Assembly: GCA_026225945.1 (NCBI GenBank)
Contig: JAMJFZ010000320.1
Span: 11,762,001 to 11,826,000, forward strand
Direction of reading: 5' to 3'
Source: Cricetomys ansorgei
Lineage: Eukaryota > Chordata > Mammalia > Rodentia > Nesomyidae
DNA: 64,000 nt
Part shown: positions 23,772 through 35,239 of the stretch, piece after piece
How positions within the stretch are numbered: position 1 is the stretch's first letter
Layout of the letters: each line of letters begins with the position of its first letter
Program-made: the position numbers and the translations under genes
The notes under the pieces: model-generated
The model's input: the letters and a program-made list of their open reading frames with translations, nothing else
Database searches by the model: none
Told to the model about the DNA's origin: nothing

Positions 23772-24223
23772 CGATCATTTCTGACAGCACATTCGCTTTC
23801 TTCTACCTTTTCATAATGTGTATGTACAGTTACTTTTATAGTGAGTAAGAAACATGCACAGTATTTCATTCAAGCATATGAATAGCAGCTTATCTGCGGT
23901 CTGGTGGGTGGGTGGGCTCACAGCATTGCAGAACATAATACTGAATTTTAATTTGGTAAATAAAATATTTTCTTCCCTAAAATCTCTTTATGTAAGTGAA
24001 AAGATTTGAGTTAGCTACTGAGTTTAGCACTAGGCACCATACAGTCACCTTTTCAGGAAAGGGTGCCACATAGAACTGCATAATAAAAAAAAAATGTTCT
24101 TGTATGAGAGTAACCAACTCTACTTCCTCCTTGGGTACACCAATATACAGAAGAAAAATTTCAGAGGCTATACTGATATAAACTCATCTATGTTCTTGTT
24201 TTGTTTGGGGGAAAGATAATAGG

Positions 24224-24403
24224 ATTTTTTAATTATTTGTCTTATGGGTATGGTGGTTTACCTGCATATATGTCTGTACCCCATTGGTACTGGAGGTACA
24301 GGCAGTTATGAGCCACCATGTGGCCTATGTTTGCTTGGAATTGAATGTAGGTCCTGTACAACAACAGCCAGTGCTCTTAATGAATTAGCTATCTCTCTAG
24401 CCC
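24224..24403 (-). repeat. B3/B2-family SINE, reverse, with target-site duplication
   Basis: The + strand ends 'agtgctcttaatgaattagctatctctctagccc', the reversed B2/B3 head. Flanking direct repeats are aaagataataggattttt (24212-24229) and aaagataaaagaattttt (24404-24421), equal at 16 of 18 bases. Confidence 0.88.
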
Positions 24404-24510
24404 AAAGATAAAAGAATTTTTATATCCTAAACTCCATTTATACTCTATTACATTCATATTTAACAGGCTCTACATTATATAATAATTATTTTTAAAGGTA
24501 GTTGTTTCTA

Positions 24511-24670
24511 GGGGCTATAGAGATGGCTCAGCAATTAAGAGTGCTTGCCACCAAGTCTGACACTCTGAGTTTAATCCCTGGAACCTGCATGATGGAAGAA
24601 GAGAACTGACTCCCACAGCTTGTCCTGTGACCCCCACATGTCCTCTGTGGAGCTTGCACACATATGTGTG

Positions 24671-24707
<37 letters not shown>

Positions 24708-24728
24708 TAAATAAGTAAATATAAAAGA
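24511..24728 (+). repeat. B3A-type SINE with (CA)n tail
   Basis: The head 'ggggctatagagatggctca' is followed by 'agtgcttgccaccaagtctgac' and 'cccccacatgtcctctgtgg'. A (CA)n tract at 24675-24703 precedes a tail of 'aataaataagtaaat'. It lies head-to-head with the B3 ending at 24403. Confidence 0.92.
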
Positions 24729-24884
24729 AACTTTAGCTTTTTCTAGAATTCAATGTTTTTTCACTTGTGTCCTAATAAATATCAACTTAGAACTTTATAT
24801 TTTCTCTACAAATGATATATTTCTGCCTAAGTAATTTTTATTTAAAAATCCTTTGAATCCAGATGTTTATTCTGAGGGCTGAGA

Positions 24885-24960
24885 ATGTCTAGCATTTAGG
24901 GCCCTTGGTTCAGTTCCCAACATCTCAAAGATAAGACCAGATTATAAAAGAATAAATATT
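24885..24960 (+). repeat. Truncated ID-like SINE
   Basis: 'gggctgagaatgtctagcat' plus 'agggcccttggttcagttcccaacatc' and an A-rich tail look like an ID element lacking its middle. The resemblance is moderate. Confidence 0.45.
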
Positions 24961-25007
24961 AAAGTAATGATTTTTTTTTAAGAACCAACAAAGTCAGATA
25001 TCATGGA

Positions 25008-25190
25008 TGGCTTTAACTGTTAACTTGACACAGCCTAAAGTCATCTGAGAGGAAGGTAGCAATTGAGGAATTGTCTAGATCAGATTGGCCCAGGGGGAGG
25101 GGAGGGGTGCCCAGTGTGGGTGGCACTATTCCTAGGAAAGTGACCCTGGACTTTAAATACAAGTAGCCGTTCTATTTATTTCATGGAATG
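25008..25190 (+). mobile_element. MaLR-type LTR 5' fragment
   Basis: 'ggctttaactgttaacttgacacagcctaaagtcatctgagagg' and 'gatcagattggcccaggg ... gtgtgggtggcactattcc' match the first part of a rodent MT/ORR1-type LTR. It is truncated; no internal retroviral region is seen. Confidence 0.6.
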
Positions 25191-25224
25191 TGTAGGTGTC
25201 AGTTTAACAATTGACAGGGGTTGA

Positions 25225-25330
25225 TGGTGTATCAACTGTGTACCAGGTACTGTGTTAGGAACAAAGATTTATATTTACTAAGAATGAAAGTCATGATTCC
25301 TGCCTTCAACGAGCATTATGCTGGGGAAAT
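25225..25330 (-). repeat. L2 LINE 3'-end fragment, reverse
   Basis: 'caactgtgtaccaggtactgtgttaggaac' and 'tcatgattcctgccttcaacgagc' match the reversed L2 3' end (tactatgtgccaggcactgtgctag ... tccctgccctcaaggagct). Confidence 0.75.
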
Positions 25331-25639
25331 GAATGAAACCAGCAAAAAACAAGTCTCAAACTATAATTACTGGGGAAGGAAAAGAAGCATCTGTCTATGT
25401 TCATGATGTCAGGGAAGCATTAGGGGAGGAGGTTACAGTAGGAGGTGTGAAGAGTCAGAAGCATCACCCACATGTTAAGATTGGCATTTTCAAAGTAGTA
25501 AATGCTGTTGGTCGCAGACATATGTAAATTATTTGAACTGTGAATTTTCAGCATCTACCGTATGCACTTCAGAGCATTTACCTCATATCCCTCAATTCTC
25601 TACATGGGAATAAAGACTCCAGAAGCCCCGAATTGAAGT

Positions 25640-25830
25640 CCATCAGCATTGAAGAGTTGGTCTGCTACCTTCCACGAGCATGTTGCAGGAGCCTTTGTTT
25701 CCTCTTCAATAGAATGGGGATAAAAATACTCATCTCAACTAATAACAACTGAAGTAGTTACAGTATCTGAAAGCACCTTACAAATTGTAGAGCACCATGG
25801 AACTCAAGATAACATGGAAGGGTTACTGCT
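25640..25830 (+). repeat. MIR SINE
   Basis: 'gagcctttgtttcctcttca' then 'atagaatggggataaaaatactcatctc', with the tail 'tctgaaagcaccttacaaattgtagagca', follows the MIR consensus from its core into its 3' part. Confidence 0.85.
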
Positions 25831-26018
25831 AACCTTCATGAACGTGTTTTTTTTCAATAGCAGTCTAAGTCTATAATTGCACAGTATTTCTAGTAATCAA
25901 TCAAATGCTAATAAATCCTGCATTCATAACAGAAACTTCTTGTGAAAATTATCCTCAAGCATAATGATCTGATGCTATCGACACAAGGCCCATGAGATAT
26001 TACTGCCACCATGGTCCT

Positions 26019-26032
26019 GTTGCCATGGTAAC
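26019..26032. promoter_or_regulatory. Full-consensus RFX X-box
   Basis: GTTGCCATGGTAAC is an inverted repeat of two perfect RFX half sites (GTTRCC and GGYAAC) separated by AT. This is the arrangement bound by dimers of RFX-family winged-helix factors in ciliary and neuronal enhancers. It lies in a stretch without recognised repeats. Occupancy is inference. Confidence 0.6.
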
Positions 26033-27037
26033 CATAGCAGGCTGGCAAGAAAGTTCTCTGACAGTTGAATTGGAAAGAAGAAGAAAACTCAGCCCACTTC
26101 CTGCATTAAATGAATTACAAGTACGTGTAAAGAAAGAAAAGTAAATTGCTAACCCTTAATCAGCTGCTTTTATTTTATTTTTTCTACTTATAAGGCATGC
26201 AGAGCAAGCGGGGGACCTCTCTTTCCCGCACATTGGGTTGTAGCGCCTTTATGAGGTTAGAAGGCGGAATCTAGGCATTGGTTGTAGGGGGGAAAAAACT
26301 TAAAATACACGTTACCTTATATAATAGCCTTCTCTCCAAGGCTTGTGTGGTATTGAGCAGTAGCTGAGTCAAGCCTCTTTCATGTCTTCTGGATTCAGAG
26401 CCAAAATAAGAAGGTATGAGTCCAGTAACAAAGACACCCTTCGAGCCTGAGAAACAGAAACGATACTTTAAATACATACCTTTTACTATAAGTCAAACAG
26501 AGACAACCTGGGAGATAAGTTCTGACCTGGGAGATAACTGACCTTTTTGTGTGTGTCTTCAGTACCATTAGGAAATGACATTTTTAATATAATTGATAGA
26601 TTTAAAACAGCGGATCGTGTAGGCAAACAGCATCCCACCTCTCCATAGTCCGGCGGTCATTTTACAATTCAGTGCTGATCAGCAAACGTGTTCTTAAGTT
26701 CTGGCTGCATGCCAGGTGCTTAAGACACCAGGTGTGTGTAAGACGTAGTCTCTGGCCTGCTTGTCTTTCGTGGGGCACAGACACAGACACGCAGCCAGAT
26801 AGCTTCCCAGCAGGGTGATGAGGGCCGCGATAGATGGCGACTTGTGCAGGATGCTCCTGGGGCAAGGAGGGAGGATGTCTTCATCAGGATGCAGGGCAGA
26901 CAATGCTACCAGGCAAGAAGGAGCCTGAGTCCAGAAAGAAGCCTATAGGGTCATCAGAATGCTGAAGCAATGGCAAATTTAATTGATTGTGTTTTTTTTA
27001 ACTCTTGAGATATTCAAACTGCAGAAAGTAACCCAGA

Positions 27038-27075
27038 AATTATAATAATAAATCATAGCTAATAATAATAATCAT
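27038..27075 (+). repeat. (AAT)n imperfect microsatellite
   Basis: Two short ATA/AAT runs (attataataataaatc and ctaataataataatc) are separated by a few bases. Confidence 0.75.
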
Positions 27076-27764
27076 AGCCAACCAGACATAACCTAGCATC
27101 CTCATTGATGACAAAAGTTGTATTTGAGAAAGAACATCCCATGCTCTAGTATTTCTCAGAAATGCTTTTGTTTTTTAAAGCAAGGGATGGGGAAGCTTCC
27201 TGCTTTGTGTCAATATATAAAAGCAAAGTGAATTATCATCCCTTGCTTTTTAAGCTCGACCCAGTGGCACAAAATAAATGAGCATTAAAAGGGTACATGA
27301 ATAAATGACCTAAAAGGATGATAAATATTTTAGAACTCTTTATAATATAATTCTCCAATCAGGGCTTCCACTTCCATCTCCATAGCAGAAAATGTCAGTT
27401 TTCATCCAAGAAATTCTTGGCATGGTTTCTTGGCTCTTTCTTTGATATCAGGCAGGATGCAGTTCTCTGATGGAATTTGTTCCCAACATGCAATAGGCTT
27501 ATCTTATCTGATTTTATAGCAGCAAATTTGCACCTTTTTAACAATGTAATTCTCTTTCTTCTGGTCAGCAGCAGCACCCACTAAGAGATAACTGACCATA
27601 GCCCTACATAAGAATGCAAAACTACTGTTTCACCCATGTGCTAACTTCCAGTCTCTCATCTCTCTGATAACACACAGCCAGCCAGGTTCCAGGTTCCTAC
27701 CCTGAGCCCAAGGCTGGTTCTTTCCTAAGTTTACGTCTCAGTCATAAGTCCTACGTTTGATTTC

Positions 27765-27900
27765 AAGTTCAGTCACTAATGAGCTGTCTGAATTTGGACC
27801 AACATCAAGGTCTCTGGATTTTGCTTCTCTTATCTTACAGCTGGGAGGAAAGCATTGCACAGAAATGCTGTAGGGGTTAAGTGACATAAGAGAGTATTGA
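27765..27900 (+). repeat. MIR SINE fragment
   Basis: 'cagtcactaatgagctgtctgaatttggacc', then 'ggattttgcttctcttatctta', 'gaaatgctgtaggggttaagtgac' follow the MIR order (ctagctgtgtgaccttggg ... tcatctgtaaaatg ... gttgtgaggattaaatg). Confidence 0.65.
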
Positions 27901-28134
27901 AATGTCTCCCCTCGGGGAGGAGCTGTAAAGGAAGCATCTAGTCCCCCTCCCTTTGACACGGTGTGGGTTAAGAACCAGAAGGCAACTGCCCGGTTGTGAA
28001 TACTGGCTGTGGAACCTCCCAGCTGGGTGACCTCATCGTGACACTTTCCTTCTCTGTGTTTCACCTCGTCTTTCATGAACTGAGGATGAATGGGTACGTG
28101 GATGAATGACAAATGGAACTGACATTGTTTATAC

Positions 28135-28230
28135 ATGCTCTGAATCCTAAAATCAACCCTACAAAGTAGGCAACATTTTCTCTGGTAGAAGGGGAAACTG
28201 TGGGTAAGAAACTTAATTCTTCATTCTTAG
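28135..28230 (-). repeat. MIR SINE fragment, reverse
   Basis: 'cctaaaatcaaccctacaaagtaggcaac' and 'agaaggggaaactgtgggtaagaaactta' match the reversed MIR core. Confidence 0.7.
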
Positions 28231-29234
28231 AGATGAAGAATCCAAGGATCTAGATTGGATTGTGTCTGTCTTTCCAGTGTCTGTTTCTGAGCCCTGTGCT
28301 GCTCCACCAGACTCGGCTGCATCTCGTCAAAGCCTGGCACAGTAAAAGCCCATCCTCTCATTCACTCTGTGTTAATTGCATTATTGGTATATGCAGCCAG
28401 CAAGGCAGCCCTTAACTAGCAAAACCTGCAATAGGAATTACTTTACCAGATGAGACCAATTAGCTCCCTTTGTCATTTCCTAGAAATAGGTGGTCTGAGA
28501 AAATTAGAGAGTCCAGGCAAGTTGAATAACAGTACATAAAGGTCTAGAAGAGCTTGGGGAAAGTCACACAGCCCAGTGAAAGTTCCCTGACTTGAAAGGA
28601 AGCAACCCCAAGGGCAGGTATCCAAACGGGAGGCAAAGGAAGGGGAAGACAGATGCCATTCATGGTTCACCCACAACTTCCATCTGCCTGATAGGCACTT
28701 TCAGCTGTTGAAGAAGATGAGCAGCTATGCTCCTCCCTTCCTCTTTGGCTGCCCCTGTGTCCATTCAACTCCCAGGGTCCTTGCCTCTACCCTTGGTGCT
28801 CTGGAAACCCCTAGAGAAGAGCCTTAAGTTCTACAACACCCCACTGCAAGCTTATTACTTTTTCTTCTTCACTGTGAAACATTTTGACAGTTTTTCCCTT
28901 ACCCTCTTCATGTTCTAAACATTTATTTCCTTTCTTATCAACCATTCCTCCAATCACTTGACTTCTTATCAATTCTCTTTTTAGATTAAATTCTCAGCCT
29001 TTAGAGCAAAAATGAACAGATAAAGCAAACCAAGACATACATTATTTTCAACTTATAATCTATCTTACTGTCACATATTTATTTTTATCTACCTAATATT
29101 AACACCCACTAAGGACCATGATTCTCAAAGTCATTCTGTCTTTTTCCATGGGAACCTCCCGATATTTTCTAGAGCCCTGAGCCCAAGGACAGTTTTTTAG
29201 ATTGGTTCATGCTTTCATTCATCTATGGGTTAAT

Positions 29235-29380
29235 TCTTCAAGTATTGCCTGGCCACCTACAATTCATTAGCTATTGCACTAGCCATTGGTGATACTATAT
29301 GGACCAAGACCACTTCCACCGTATGGACCAAGACCACTTCCATCTTCCAGGCACGTAGTGTAATTAGAAAGGTAGCAAAG
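29235..29380 (-). repeat. L2 LINE 3'-end fragment, reverse, with internal 24-base duplication
   Basis: 'tcttcaagtattgcctggcc ... attgcactagccattggtgatac' and 'catcttccaggcacgtagtgtaattagaaagg' fit reversed L2. A 24-base tandem duplication (tatggaccaagaccacttcc... at 29298 and 29322) interrupts it. Confidence 0.55.
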
Positions 29381-31462
29381 GCCTGCACACTGGCTGGTGT
29401 GATGTAATCACAGACTGGTTTACCCTCACAAGCTGAACGCCCTGCTTCACAATCATCTATCGCGCTGCTCGGGAGGAAAAAGCTCACTGAAGTAGAAGAC
29501 AAGGGACCGTGGATGCTGATCTTGAAGTGATTCTCTGTTCTACCAGAATAAGGTCACTTGGGCTTTACGTGTCTCATCTTAACCACTTCTTTCATCATTC
29601 TCTCCCCCTGCCAGGCCCAGGCATGGTTTCAATGAAAATGTGGATATAAGCATATAGGTACAGATATCCTAGATCTTAAAGGTTAAGTTGGTTGTCTCTA
29701 CGTTTAAAGTAATCTTTAAAAAGAAAAGAAAGCACATATTATAATTTCACTGTTTGCCTAGCACTTCTGTTCTCTAGCTATCTGTGTCATTCATCTGTTC
29801 AGGTCTCTCTGTGCCTTTGGCGAGCACCCTGTTTGTAGGAGTTCAGTTCTCTATTTCTGCCTTACAAACAAGGAACTAAGTTACAAGAACATTCCAGACT
29901 GCAGCCAGATTCTATCAGGCTCAGATTCAACATCAGGCTAATCTTGTTAGTTACCACCATCCGCTGGGCTTTCTGAGAATGAAGGTTTTCAACTCAGCAA
30001 AGGGCATTTTTTGTTATAACTATTCCACGATTTGGTCTAGTATTACAAAAAGGAATGCCAGACATCCTTTCTATAGAAATAAATATTCTCAAAGATAGTC
30101 CTTGTGAAATTACAAGATGCCAAGTACATCTAGCTGACACTTCACACTTCATTCATCAGTCTGAGGCAATGTGGTGGAGGTTCTTGAGTGATCATCTGGC
30201 ATTTCACCTGGCTTCTGTGTGCAGGAGTATGACAGTCCCCAGTCTCCTCCCTTCTGCAAGGTCACTGCTACCCAAATAAATGAAGATGTAGCTTTCCTTC
30301 CAAAATAGGAAGCGGCTCCTGGGAGCTAGAAGCAGAAACAGAGTGAGGGATAATTGTCCAGCATGTATTAAGTAGGCTTATATATCAATTTGTTAGTTAT
30401 ATTACTTGTATTAATATAAATTTCATATTTAGTGTTCATGTATTTTCATAGTCTTGAGTTTATTGTACTTACTTCAGCTACAACATCCCCCCTTATGATG
30501 CTGTAGCATAGGTGGAAAAATACCACAATAAAGAGGTGTTTGTTCTCGCTCTAACAGTGTCTCACAAGATCGTCAGGGCCAGTTTGGTTAATCTATTCAG
30601 CCTTTATTACCCAGTGAGAAAGAAAAACAAAAAACTAAATGGAAAAAAGTGTTCTACAAAATACAAATTATGGTTCTGTTTCTATTAATTTAGAATCGAA
30701 TATTCAGAATCAAAGGAAACCTTGGGAAGTTAACAACAACTTCAGAGATACTCCTTACCCAACTTTGATGCACATCTTATAAAGTTACAAGGGCTCAGAG
30801 CTTTGGAAATGTTATCTGTTAAGAAGAAATCCAAAATATGGTTTAGAGAGATCCATGGCTTTGGACCACATCAATGTAGGAAGACCAAAATCCCCTGACC
30901 CTAGATTTAACAACAGATCTGTAGCCTCTTAGTCACTTCCAAAGTTATTTTTGGATCACACAATGGCAGCTATGAGCACTTCACATCCAGATCCTTCTGG
31001 ATATTTCGGGATTTTCCTTCTCTTTACACCAGGATAGTGGCTAATGAGGAAGACATGGGAGAGTTTGGCTGTAGAGACACTGTGCCAGTGGGAAATGCTT
31101 GTCTGTGAACTTTGGCTGCAGGAGTAAATTGATTCCCCTTCTAGTGCCTCTTGGGGAAAATCACTCCCAAGCTATAACAATGAACATTTGCAAAGAAGTG
31201 CAGATCTAAGGCCTTGCAGAGAGAGAGCTTCTGGTAAAGGATTCACCAGGCAGAAGTCCTGAAGCCACCCTACATATACCTTGTCATGGGAATATTCCTC
31301 TGCCTCTACAAAGACTCATATCCCAAGAAGCTACTCATTGTCTTGTCTGATTAAAATGAATATTCTAGAACAAGGGAATTGGTATCGTCTGTGGCCTTGG
31401 ATAACCTGACACTATCCACTTACTTAATACTCTTTAAAATGGAACCTGACTTTCTTATTTTA

Positions 31463-31486
31463 GTGTGTGCCTGTGTGTTTCTGTTT

Positions 31487-31523
<37 letters not shown>

Positions 31524-31950
31524 TATGTCTGTGTGTGTGTCTATGTATGAATGTGTGTGTCTATATGTGTCTGTGTCTGTATGTACGTCTGTGTATGTGT
31601 GTCTCCATGTGAGAATCTGTGTATCTTTGTGTTTGTGTGCCTCTGTGTGTATATGTATATATACATATATATGTGTGTGTCTATGCCTGTGTGTGTGTCT
31701 ATATGTGTCTGTGTGTGTATCTTTTTGTATACGTGTGTGTGTCTGTTTATGTCTATGTATCTTTGTGTTTGTGTGTCTCTGTGTGTGTATGTGTATTTAT
31801 ATATATATAGAGAGAGGGGGGGTCTATGTGTGTGTGTCTGTATGTGTCTGTGTCTGTGTGTGCATCTGTGGATGTGTGTCTCTATGTGGGAATCTGTGTA
31901 TCTTTGTGTTTGTGTGTCTGTGTGTGTGGTGTACGTGCACATGTGTGTGA
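31463..31950 (+). repeat. TG-rich compound satellite, about 490 bases
   Basis: It begins with a pure (TG) block near 31490-31521. It continues as variant units such as tgtgtgtctatgtgtctgtg and 'tatctttgtgtttgtgtgcct', the latter appearing at least three times at about 130-base spacing with TATA-rich joins. This is both a dinucleotide array and a higher-order repeat. The Cys/Val-rich open frames of up to 194 codons here are not genes. Confidence 0.95.
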
Positions 31951-32339
31951 ACTCTGCTGTTTGTGATGTTTGCTTTCTGGCTCTGAGATGGTTACTGTTC
32001 ATACCCCACAAGAACTTACAAGCTGAAGATGGCATATATGAGCAAATAGCATACAAGCAGGTATTTTGCATGCTCAGAGAGGACAAAATTGGAAGAAATC
32101 TGAGTGGGCCTTGTGTTTTTATTCTAGCATTTTAATTGCATGAAAATTCTCAAAAATATAAAACTACTATTACACTTAAAAAAGCCAAAAAGCACAATAT
32201 TTTTCTAGATGGTCCTGTTTCTTTTATCCACAGAGTATATACAGGGCTTTTTATCCAGATGTTTTCAGATTCAGCTTTCAGAATGTCCAGGTTTACCAAC
32301 ACAAACCACACAATGCTCATTTAACCAAGCCAATGAAAC

Positions 32340-32430
32340 CCTCGCTGTACACCAGGCACTGCGCTCAAACTGGAGATGAAACAGTGGGCCAATGACCCCC
32401 ATGGAGCTTAGAAATTAAATAAGGAATCCT
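32340..32430 (-). repeat. L2 LINE 3'-end fragment, reverse
   Basis: 'gctgtacaccaggcactgcgctcaaactggagatgaaacagtg' and 'acccccatggagcttagaaat' match the reversed L2 3' end. Confidence 0.75.
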
Positions 32431-33054
32431 TTAGCTTGGGTAGCAAAAGCACCTAACCCAGCACAGAGGCAGAAGGTATGGATTCCTAGACCAAGTGGTG
32501 AAAAGCAACAAACTAGCTCAAAACTAGGTAAGGACCGTAGAGGGGTAGAGAGAGGGGGAGGAGCAGTAACGGAGGCAGCTCTACAAAGCCCAAGGAGTAA
32601 GATGATAGGGATTTTCAAGGCACCTCGGGTAATAGCCTTCAACGCAATTTAACAAGTATTTGTTTGATATCTACTGTTTTATTACCCTCTGCCACGCACT
32701 CTGCAAAGCATAGTGGCATGAGTCTTTCTCTAAAAGCCATGTGAACGTCGAGGACACACAGAGCATGAGGTCTGAGACAATATGACACTCTATCATAGAG
32801 ACCAGCATGCAAACTCCAGCCTACACAATAATGGGCGAGGAAGAACAAGCCTCAGTGTTGCTTGGGGGCTGACGTAGAGAACTATGTCACAGAGTGGGCA
32901 ATAAAATTACAATCATTATTGCTGTTTACCACTTAATGCCTTAGGAAGTAAGACCAGCAGGCTCTTCTGCACACATAACTTCACCGGCAACAAGTCCACC
33001 CGCACATACTCATTGTCTACTTTGCAGCCAACTTCCCCTCCTGTGACTTTAGTC

Positions 33055-33420
33055 CCCTCCCCTACAATGTTTCAGACGCCTCTTAATAGACCTACCTACC
33101 ACCAGTCTCATTCTTTTCAAGTTCATCCTCCATCTGCTGCCAAGTTTATCTCTTAAAAGCACCCATCTGCCAGTATCCTCTGCCTTAAAAGTTGAGGACA
33201 TGCAGGTTTCCCTGCATAGAATTTCATCGACATGGCATTCAGCCCCTCTTGGGGTCTGCTTTCCAGACTGTGCTTTCCGCCCCGCCCTCTGTTGCTCTTC
33301 ACTACCCTCTATCCGTGACGTTTTGCATCTCTGTGCTTTTGGCCATGCCACACCTTCTGCTTGGTTAGCACCTCCTCACATTAAAGGCCACTCTTACAGA
33401 TGTTAGAACTTCTAGGGTTG
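33055..33420 (+). repeat. L2 LINE 3' fragment
   Basis: 'tctgctgccaagtttatctcttaaaagcac', then 'cttttggccatgccacaccttctgcttggttagcacc' line up with L2 (gtgatctttctaaaacgcaaat ... ctttgcacatgctgttccctctgcctggaac). It is diverged but ordered. Confidence 0.7.
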
Positions 33421-35239
33421 CATACATATGTGTGAGGATGCTTCCACTGAGTTTTATTTACTTATGCTTTATTTACTTTTACACTTTCAGTTGCTAGCAA
33501 GAACGTGGCAAGTGCTGAGTTAAAAGAGTTTCCTAGATAATATAAACATATCTAAGCATTCCTACCTAGCTACCTAAACACTTGCCATCCACGACCTCAG
33601 AACCAACCCACTCATTGTAGCAGCAGATATTATGTACGGTGCATTGCCGCTACTACAAGAGACGCATCAAACATTCACTGTCCCCTAAGAGGTGTAACAG
33701 TTTGTAGGGGGATGAGATGAGTCCGAGATGAAGAGGAAAGAGATGAGAAAGACGTCATGCTGCTTGTCTGAGTGGATGATTGGGTCCCTTCCTTATTCTG
33801 AAAGTATTTAAGATAACTTGAAAGATAACATGCAAGACATCAAAGAATTTTAAAGCATATATCTAGGATAAAAGCAAAAACCAGATAAGGGTTATCACTG
33901 GAGATGAGGTCAGGAGAACTTTGGATGCATCACGAGGAAAAGTTAGAACAAGGCAAGGACAAAGGAAACAGAAACAGAGATGGGGAGGAAAGACCTTGGC
34001 AGAGTTCACAGCAGGTAACCTCAAACTACTCAAAATAGCAAGGAATCTCATGAGATTGAAGGCTATAAAGATAAGACTAGAGACTTGGGGAACTGTTGGC
34101 AGGGAATTTTTATGAGGAACTCCCAAGAAAAAGAACTGTCACACAAAGTGAATTCTATAAGTGGTCAAGTGATGTGAATCTCAAGAGCACTCTCAGCTCA
34201 GTTTCAGGGAGGAGACGGAGGCGTTGACCAAACTTGAGGAATTGATGCCTGCCAGGATGGCAGAAGTGGCAGCAGCAAGGTTCTGTGGGGTTCAGGAGTA
34301 GAGGACCCCGCACTCATCTCTGCCTCCTTCCTCCAGCCATTTTGCCACAAGGTCAACCTCTTACCTCTGCAATTCGCCTTCGTCTCTCCTGAACCAGTAA
34401 CATTCCTTCTCTACTGGTTCCCCTACTCTTTGTATATTAGCTGGCTCGAGTATTCAAGATCTCCTTAAGAGCAGATCGGGTGGAGGGGAGAGAGGGGAAG
34501 AAAAGAGACACAGAGACACAGAGAGAGAGAGAGAGAGATCTACCTCTAGCCATCTCTACATTTCTCCTTCCTCCTTTCTGATTGTTTAAACAGTGATTTG
34601 CATGCACTGCCTCAGTTCTTCTACTTCATAATCATTTTTGATCTGGCTTTTCCTCAGAATGTTGTGATTCCTCACAAGCTGCTCTAATTACAAAATTTGT
34701 TCTATTACAAAATCAAAGGACCTCTTTCGCTTTTGGAATTTAATTTTCAACCTGTGACAGTTTCTTCTTTTTATACAACATTTTGTGCTTGACCATGCAC
34801 CCCATGTCCTATCTTATTCCTCCCTTCATACCTGCTCACTCCTTCTTCTCAACTGGTCCCACTCCTGTTTTCGTGTCTGTCTTTGGTGTATGTGTGCAAG
34901 TTTTGTGCAACGAACGCTGTGCGTTCGTTGTAAAGGCCGGGTGATACCCAGAAGACAATGTTGCATTCCCCCTCCTCTAGCTCCCGCAGGTTTGCTAACC
35001 CCTCTTCTCTGCTGTTTCCTGGGCCACAGGCTGAGTGATGTAGATGTCCTAGCTAGGGGTGAGTACCCAGCATCCCTATTCTCAGCACTTCTCTCTGCTC
35101 TGAGCACTGCTGGCTGCCCAGACAGGTTTCTCTAAGCCTCGGGGCTGCACTAGTTAAATAGGCAGCTTACCTACATGTCCATTTATCAAAACATCATAGT
35201 AGATTTCCTCGTAGGGCCTGTGAACTCTCTAGCCAGAGG
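33421..35239. other. Intronic DNA; (GA)-rich patch at 34476-34539, otherwise no recognised element
   Basis: Around 34476-34539 is a purine tract ending in about eight GA units. The rest shows no confident repeat or exon. A perfect hairpin at 34908-34930 is described separately. Confidence 0.5.
34908..34930. other. Perfect 10-bp inverted repeat with 3-base loop
   Basis: caacgaacgc, loop tgt, gcgttcgttg. The arms are exactly complementary and could be extended by one G-T and one A-T pair. The arms carry CpG steps in an otherwise CpG-poor region. Confidence 0.85.

Noticed and set aside
26690..26800. Possible reversed L2 3' end (gcatgccaggtgcttaagacacc)
   Set aside because: Only about 30 bases look right and the expected following segment is unclear.
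31489..32135. Open frames of 153-194 codons, Cys/Val-rich, with an antisense His/Thr frame
   Set aside because: They are produced by the TG-rich satellite.
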